64,000 nt of DNA from Halorussus ruber (GTDB lineage: Archaea > Halobacteriota > Halobacteria > Halobacteriales > Haladaptataceae), in NCBI RefSeq assembly GCF_004765785.1, contig NZ_SBIT01000007.1, forward strand, positions 1 to 64,000, written 5' to 3'. The translations under genes were made by a program, and so were the position numbers. The notes under the pieces are model-generated. The model searched no databases and was not told the origin of the DNA. It was given only the letters and a program-made list of their open reading frames with translations. Below are positions 62,292-64,000 of this stretch, piece after piece (the stretch's first letter is position 1; the number at the start of each line of letters is the position of its first letter).

Positions 62292-63305
62292 CTACTCGGC
62301 CCGGACCAGCGAAATCTTCCCGACGTGATTGCCCTCCTCGGCGTAGCGGTGGGCGTCGGCGACGCCCTCGGCGGTCAGCTCGAACTGCTCGTCATCCAGC
62401 ACGGGTTCGAGGCCGCCTTCCGAAACTACGTCGTTGATTTTCCGGAATCGCTCGCCGACGCGCTCGCGGCCCTGCTGTCGGAGGACCGGCAGGATGGAGA
62501 GGACGACGCCGAGCGAGAGGGCCTTCTGGTGCATCTGGCCGAGGTTCTGGGTCGAACTCGACTCGGTGGTGACGACTCGCTGGAAGGGCGCGACGGCCTC
62601 GAACGCGGTCTGGAGGTGGTCGTCGCCCACGGGGTCGAACACCACGTCGAAGCCCGCGCCGTCGGTGTACTCGGCGACGTACTCCTCGGGGTCGCTCGCG
62701 GTGTAGTCGATGGTCGCGGACGCGCCCAACGCCTCGGCGAGGTCGCGCTTGCGCTCGGTCGAGCCGGTGGCGTACACGTCCGCGCCGAGCCAGTCGGCGA
62801 GTTGGACGCCGACGTGGCCCACGCCGCCAGCGCCGCCGTAGACCAGCGTCGAGTCCTCCTCGCCCGCGTCTGCCTTGTCCACGAGCATCTCCCACGCGGT
62901 GAGCGCGACGACGGGGAGCGCGGCGGCCTCGGCGAACGACAGCGAGTCCGGCACGGGCGCGAGGAGTTTCTCGTGAGCGGGGACGTACTCGGCGTAGGCT
63001 CCCTGTGCGCCGGTGACGCCGCCGACCATGCCGTAGACCGCCTCGCCCTCCTCGAAGGCCGTCACGTCGTCGCCGACCGCCTCGACTACGCCCGCGGCGT
63101 CACAGCCCAGAATCGCGGGGAAGTCGGGCGCGAACGGCGGCAGGTCGCCCGAGCGAATCTTGTACTCGACGGGGTTGACGCTGGAGGCCTCGACTCGGAG
63201 CAGGACCTCCTCCGGGTCGGGTTCGGGTCGGTCGAACTCCCTGTCCTCGAAGACGTCCGGGTCACCGTACTCCTCGATAGCGACGGCGTGCATCGTGTCG
63301 GTCAC
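62292..63305 (-). CDS. NADPH:quinone oxidoreductase (zinc-independent MDR family)
   Basis: A 337-residue medium-chain dehydrogenase/reductase. GDPDVFEDREFDRPEPDPEEVLLRVEASSVNPVEYKIRSG is split over the N-terminal domain, and LVYGGAGGVGHVGVQLADWLGA is the Rossmann motif. The structural and catalytic zinc cysteines are absent, as in quinone oxidoreductases. Start is GTG at 63305 or ATG at 63293 (four codons later). Confidence 0.9.
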   Translation of the reverse strand: MTDTMHAVAIEEYGDPDVFEDREFDRPEPDPEEVLLRVEASSVNPVEYKIRSGDLPPFAPDFPAILGCDAAGVVEAVGDDVTAFEEGEAVYGMVGGVTGAQGAYAEYVPAHEKLLAPVPDSLSFAEAAALPVVALTAWEMLVDKADAGEEDSTLVYGGAGGVGHVGVQLADWLGADVYATGSTERKRDLAEALGASATIDYTASDPEEYVAEYTDGAGFDVVFDPVGDDHLQTAFEAVAPFQRVVTTESSSTQNLGQMHQKALSLGVVLSILPVLRQQGRERVGERFRKINDVVSEGGLEPVLDDEQFELTAEGVADAHRYAEEGNHVGKISLVRAE

Positions 63306-63781
63306 GCCGGAGGGTATCGGCTTCAGCAGGGAAAGCGCGGTGGCCGCGGGGCGACGAGAGAAGTATCGATCTACGCAGACGACAGTATATTTATTTATAA
63401 AATATTATAATAGGGATATTCCGCTACCGAACGACGACTCGTCGGGGGATTTGGTCGGCGAGAAACTCGGCGTCTTCCGCATGGGCATCGGTCTAGGCTA
63501 CCTCGTCGCTATCGGGGCCGCGGTCAGCACCACCGGCGAGTGAGTTACGTCGGTCTCGTCACGATTACGCTCGGCATTCTCGTCTCGTCGTACTTCCGTC
63601 GGCAGAGCGAGTGACGGTCCTCTCTCACTCGGAGAACCAAAATTCAGCCTTTATAAATTGTATTTATTTTTTTTAACATAGGTTTTATTGTCTCTACTGT
63701 GGACGCAGTGACGAACGATTCCGGCGATTCCCGCCGACTGCCTCCCGAGGGTTCAAAAGGGATTCCGACCAATCACCGACT
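63306..63781. other. Intergenic region with gene remnant
   Basis: It holds a very AT-rich block (63384-63415), a probable frameshifted small membrane-protein remnant (63436-63614) and a second AT-rich block near 63650-63690 that could be the pantoate kinase promoter. Confidence 0.45.
63436..63614 (+). pseudogene. Frameshifted remnant of a small two-helix membrane protein
   Basis: One frame reads FRMGIGLGYLVAIGAAVSTTGE then stops at 63541. The next frame starts GTG at 63540 and reads SYVGLVTITLGILVSSYFRRQSE to 63614. Joined by a one-base shift they give two hydrophobic helices and a basic end typical of a small integral membrane protein. No neighbour explains it. Confidence 0.4.
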
Positions 63782-64000
63782 GTGAGAGCCTTCGCCCCCG
63801 GAAGCGTCACCGCCGTCTTCGCGCCGGGCGAGACGGCCGACCAGTCGAAGGGCGCGAGCGTCGCCATCGCCGACGGCGTCGTCGCGGACGTGACTCTCGC
63901 CGAGGGACCAGACGCCGGTAGCTCGACCACTGACGAACCGGACGCCGAGCGCCCGACCGCCGACGACCACGTCGTCACGGTCGGCGGTGAACCCACCGAC
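63782..64000 (+). CDS. Pantoate kinase, 5' part (runs off the window)
   Basis: The first 73 codons of a GHMP-type kinase, starting GTG: RAFAPGSVTAVFAPG and KGASVAIADGVVADVTL match the N terminus of archaeal pantoate kinase of the archaeal coenzyme A pathway. An acidic insertion follows (GSSTTDEPDAERPTADD). The ATP-binding glycine-rich motif is beyond the window edge. Confidence 0.8.
   Translation, partial: MRAFAPGSVTAVFAPGETADQSKGASVAIADGVVADVTLAEGPDAGSSTTDEPDAERPTADDHVVTVGGEPTD

Overview
The window is chromosomal DNA from a halophilic archaeon (class Halobacteria). The proteins are strongly acidic (Asp/Glu-rich), the coding DNA is GC-rich with G/C-ending codons, and many genes start with GTG. 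Archaeal families are typical: NAC, LonB, Bax1, pantoate kinase, archaeal NadM, geranylgeranyl reductase, TFIIS-type zinc ribbon. Secreted proteins carry twin-arginine signals and lipoboxes. No rRNA, tRNA, IS element, prophage or CRISPR array was recognised. The genus cannot be fixed from sequence alone.

Layout. 1-5.1 kb: a membrane-anchored J-domain protein, an AT-richer membrane protein, winged-helix regulators, a PIN protein, and an Xre regulator/membrane-protein pair with two tandem palindromes in its promoter. 5.3-14.6 kb: phosphoesterases, an FAD amine-oxidase-like enzyme, a 44-residue stand-alone TFIIS zinc ribbon, a formyltransferase-like protein, NAC plus tRNA m1A methyltransferase, a PUA protein and a NYN nuclease. 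14.7-16.4 kb: two unrecognised genes; the first has features of an ADP-ribosyltransferase fold. 16.7-22.6 kb: a compact operon dapA-dapB-dapD-lysA-dapF-dapE, the succinylase route of lysine synthesis. 22.7-31.7 kb: GNAT enzymes, a rhomboid protease with an AN1 finger, endonuclease V, an acyl-CoA synthetase and a CPBP protease. 31.8-36.2 kb: grpE, dnaK and dnaJ, all on the minus strand.

36.3-45.6 kb: secreted Tat/lipoproteins, XPB helicase with its nuclease partner Bax1, an RNA m5C methyltransferase with a separate accessory gene, and NadM. 45.8-50.9 kb: LonB, protoglobin, an SDR enzyme and an ArsA/Get3 ATPase. 51.2-58.0 kb: flavin reductase, AAC(3)-type acetyltransferase, an AT-richer membrane-GAF protein, ferredoxin, geranylgeranyl reductase and a PAC2 protein. 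58.2-64 kb: SAM adenosyltransferase, PyrF, a CPA1 antiporter, a quinone oxidoreductase, and the start of pantoate kinase cut by the window edge.

Proteostasis is a recurring theme (GrpE/DnaK/DnaJ, NAC, LonB, PAC2, rhomboid, CPBP, Get3-like ATPase), though these genes are not one operon. The most unusual non-coding signal is a family of intergenic hairpin modules lying 3' of genes. Their loops and flanks are conserved while their stems differ by compensatory changes. The best candidate for an undescribed system is the ADP-ribosyltransferase-like gene with its downstream neighbour (14760-16370).
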